Shown here one piece after another: positions 62,646-64,000 of a stretch of 64,000 bases of DNA. The translations under genes and the position numbers were made by a program. The first letter of the stretch is position 1. The number at the start of each line of letters is the position of its first letter. Below the pieces are notes generated by a model. It had not been told where the DNA came from. It saw nothing but the letters and a program-made list of their open reading frames with translations, and did not search any database. Source of the stretch: Aquimarina atlantica (GTDB taxonomy: Bacteria; Bacteroidota; Bacteroidia; Flavobacteriales; Flavobacteriaceae); the NCBI RefSeq assembly GCF_000626715.1, contig NZ_AQRA01000002.1:372001-436000 (forward strand). Reading direction: 5' to 3'.

Positions 62646-63443
62646 TTAGTTCCGAAAATCCGTATATCCTTTCCAATACACATATTCTGTTCCGAGACCT
62701 GTTGTTGCATTAACCCCGCTACGTGCTGCTCTTCTGTATCTTTTCATTTTCCCTGGTATTGACAATCGTTTCCATTTTCCGGGATATACCTTGTATTTCC
62801 CTTTCACATGTGTCGCCCATCCTCCCGATGCCGTTTTATATCTATGTCTTACTTCCATATACTTCCCTTCATTATAGGATTCTTTAAAAACAGAGGTATA
62901 ATTTTTCATTATTTTACATCGACTACTCGATGTAATATTAGATACTTTGCTTTTTTTTCGGTTATAGCAATAATTATAACTATCGGGGATATCATCGCAA
63001 AAATCTGCTTTAGTATTGTTTTTTATTTTAAGCGTTTCAGGAATTTTTTTAACACTAAATTTTAGCGCAGCATCAAAATCCTTAACAACACTTCTATGAT
63101 GTAAATGGTCGTTGTCTTCAGAGATATCTGCAATTATTTTTGGTAGAGGAGAATCATCAGGAGTTAATTTAAGATATATGTCTAATATAGAATTAGAGTC
63201 AAAGTCTATCAATTCTATATTTTTATTTGAACCAGATTCGATCGCCAGAATAACCGGGTCTCCTTCTTCCTCACTTTCTATTAATTGTAACGTATTTCCA
63301 TTAGAGAATGTAAAGATCACCAATTCTTCATCCTTATTTTCCTGTAAGGTTTCATTATTAACGCTTTCGCAAGAGAATGTAGCAAACGCCAAAAGTGAAA
63401 TGTATTCGATTAGTGTAATTCTTGTAGGGATAAGATTTTTCAT
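62646..63443 (-). CDS. Lipoprotein of a tandem family, member 3
   Basis: A 265-residue protein from ATG 63443 (MKNLIPTRITL); the frame extends 13 codons further without a signal. Lipobox AFATFSC. Shared family core LQLIESEEEGDPVILAIESG and LIDFDSNSILDIYLKLT; closing YWKGYTDFRN parallels member 2. Cys at FCDDI, NYCYNRK and SRCKIMK. It has promoter P5 and a hairpin in its leader, and follows a truncated GAF-AraC gene, its probable regulator. Confidence 0.75.
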   Translation of the reverse strand: MKNLIPTRITLIEYISLLAFATFSCESVNNETLQENKDEELVIFTFSNGNTLQLIESEEEGDPVILAIESGSNKNIELIDFDSNSILDIYLKLTPDDSPLPKIIADISEDNDHLHHRSVVKDFDAALKFSVKKIPETLKIKNNTKADFCDDIPDSYNYCYNRKKSKVSNITSSSRCKIMKNYTSVFKESYNEGKYMEVRHRYKTASGGWATHVKGKYKVYPGKWKRLSIPGKMKRYRRAARSGVNATTGLGTEYVYWKGYTDFRN

Positions 63444-63470
63444 AGTATTAGGTTTTAAGATATTTAAAAA

Positions 63471-63508
63471 AGGTGAGTACATTTTAAGGGCTCAAAACCT
63501 ACTCACCT
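63471..63508. promoter_or_regulatory. Hairpin in the 5' leader of tandem-family lipoprotein 3
   Basis: Arms AGGTGAGTA (63471-63479) and TACTCACCT (63500-63508) around 20 nt; lies about 28 bp upstream of the start codon. It could affect translation or RNA stability. Confidence 0.6.
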
Positions 63509-63546
63509 TATACACAAACTCAACTGTATAAAATACAAGAGAGATG

Positions 63547-63608
63547 CAATTCTAATAACATTAAAAATTCTAAGTGTCCTTAAAGTTTGAATTTCAAGAA
63601 ATCAGGAC
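63547..63608 (-). promoter_or_regulatory. Promoter P5: operator-like element variant plus -7-like box, tandem-family lipoprotein 3
   Basis: Element at 63578-63608 begins GTCCTGATTTCTTGAA, continues ATTCAAACTTTAAGG on the minus strand, and after 23 nt comes TAGAATTG (63547-63554). It overlaps the last codons of the truncated GAF-AraC gene. Confidence 0.65.
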
Positions 63609-64000
63609 ATAATTTGTTGCTGCTGTCTATATTCTTTGGGAGAGACTCCTGTGTGTTTTTTAAATGCAGAATAAAAAGGTGATTTCGAATTAAATCCACA
63701 TTCCATGGCAATACCAAGTACAGTATAGTTATCATAATCAGGGTCTTTTAATTTGGATTTTACTTCCTCGACCCTATAACTATTTATATAATCAGAAAAA
63801 TTACAGCCTCCCAGTTTATTGATCAATTGGGATAGATAATTACTGCTTATTTGTAGTCTTTTTGAAATATTTTCTAGACCTAAATTAGGGTCTATATAAA
63901 TTTTTTCTTCTTTCATTAAAAAATCCAATTCTTTAAAGTAGGCATTATCATTTGTAATATTGGTGAGTATTACTGTATTGGTGTTGATTTGAGAAAGTTT
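63602..64000 (-). CDS. GAF-AraC-type regulator, C-terminal part, cut by window end
   Basis: The frame is open to base 64000, giving 132 residues. The sequence KLSQINTNTV, then FKELDFLMKEEKIYIDPNLG, closely follows the paralogue at 56546-57820 (FKELDFLMKEAKIYRDPNLG), and both AraC helices are intact: SKRLQISSNYLSQLINKLGG and AMECGFNSKSPFYSAFKKHTG. The GAF and membrane parts should continue beyond the window. The P5 element overlaps its 3' end, so this protein is the best candidate to bind P5 and perhaps the palindrome at 60305. Confidence 0.92.
   Translation of the reverse strand, partial: KLSQINTNTVILTNITNDNAYFKELDFLMKEEKIYIDPNLGLENISKRLQISSNYLSQLINKLGGCNFSDYINSYRVEEVKSKLKDPDYDNYTVLGIAMECGFNSKSPFYSAFKKHTGVSPKEYRQQQQIMS

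Noticed and set aside
1..64000. tRNA, rRNA, riboswitch, phage or insertion-sequence genes
   Set aside because: No cloverleaf ends, T-loop words, transposase or integrase motifs or known riboswitch cores were found by eye; a covariance-model scan would settle this.

Overview
The window is AT-rich and has the marks of a marine-type member of Bacteroidota, family Flavobacteriaceae (an Aquimarina-like genome is my guess, from memory of family content only). The evidence is the promoter type (TTTG about 19-23 bp before TAnnTTTG), many short lipoproteins and SusC-like proteins, a CzcA pump fused to its outer-membrane channel, OmpA with thrombospondin-3 repeats, IPExxxVDY and DUF2721 proteins, and the long 632-residue PurF-like protein. 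I see no tRNA, rRNA, CRISPR array, phage or intact insertion sequence.

Layout. 1-5.3 kb: galactose-use operon (beta-galactosidase end, sodium/sugar symporter, galK, a small lipoprotein, galT). 5.3-9 kb: a REP-like hairpin pair, a small HTH protein, an S41 protease lipoprotein and secreted or membrane proteins. 9-14 kb: two AraC-type regulators, the second divergent from a deacetylase / DoxX / old yellow enzyme / cupin operon. 14-22 kb: a metal-efflux cluster (CDF transporter, DUF3703, Fur-family regulator, CzcB, CzcA-TolC fusion, Cys/His-rich protein) with two related TGCAAT-type operators. 22-26 kb: a TonB receptor with a lipoprotein and a His/Cys-rich protein, probably metal uptake. 26-46 kb: mostly housekeeping: AddB-like and AddA-like nuclease/helicase on either side of an OmpA gene, superoxide dismutase, PurF-like protein, PfkB kinase, astacin-like protease, RNase H, purN, acpP-fabF-rnc, an IPExxxVDY protein and pyk. 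46-48.4 kb: histidine kinase, response regulator and DUF2721.

48.5-64 kb is the least ordinary part. It holds at least nine lipoproteins, two paralogous GAF-AraC regulators (one cut by the window edge), a TPR-AraC regulator, and a 58-residue peptide gene that looks like a double-glycine-leader RiPP precursor. Five transcription units carry the same 31-bp operator-like element exactly 23 nt upstream of a TAnnTTTG-like -7 element. In two cases the element lies directly at the 3' end of a GAF-AraC gene. A related, almost perfect palindrome precedes a sixth lipoprotein gene. I read this as a multi-promoter surface-lipoprotein regulon with its own AraC-type activators, with the peptide gene embedded in it. 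No modification enzyme or exporter for the peptide lies inside the window, so the link between the peptide and the lipoproteins is inference from position only.
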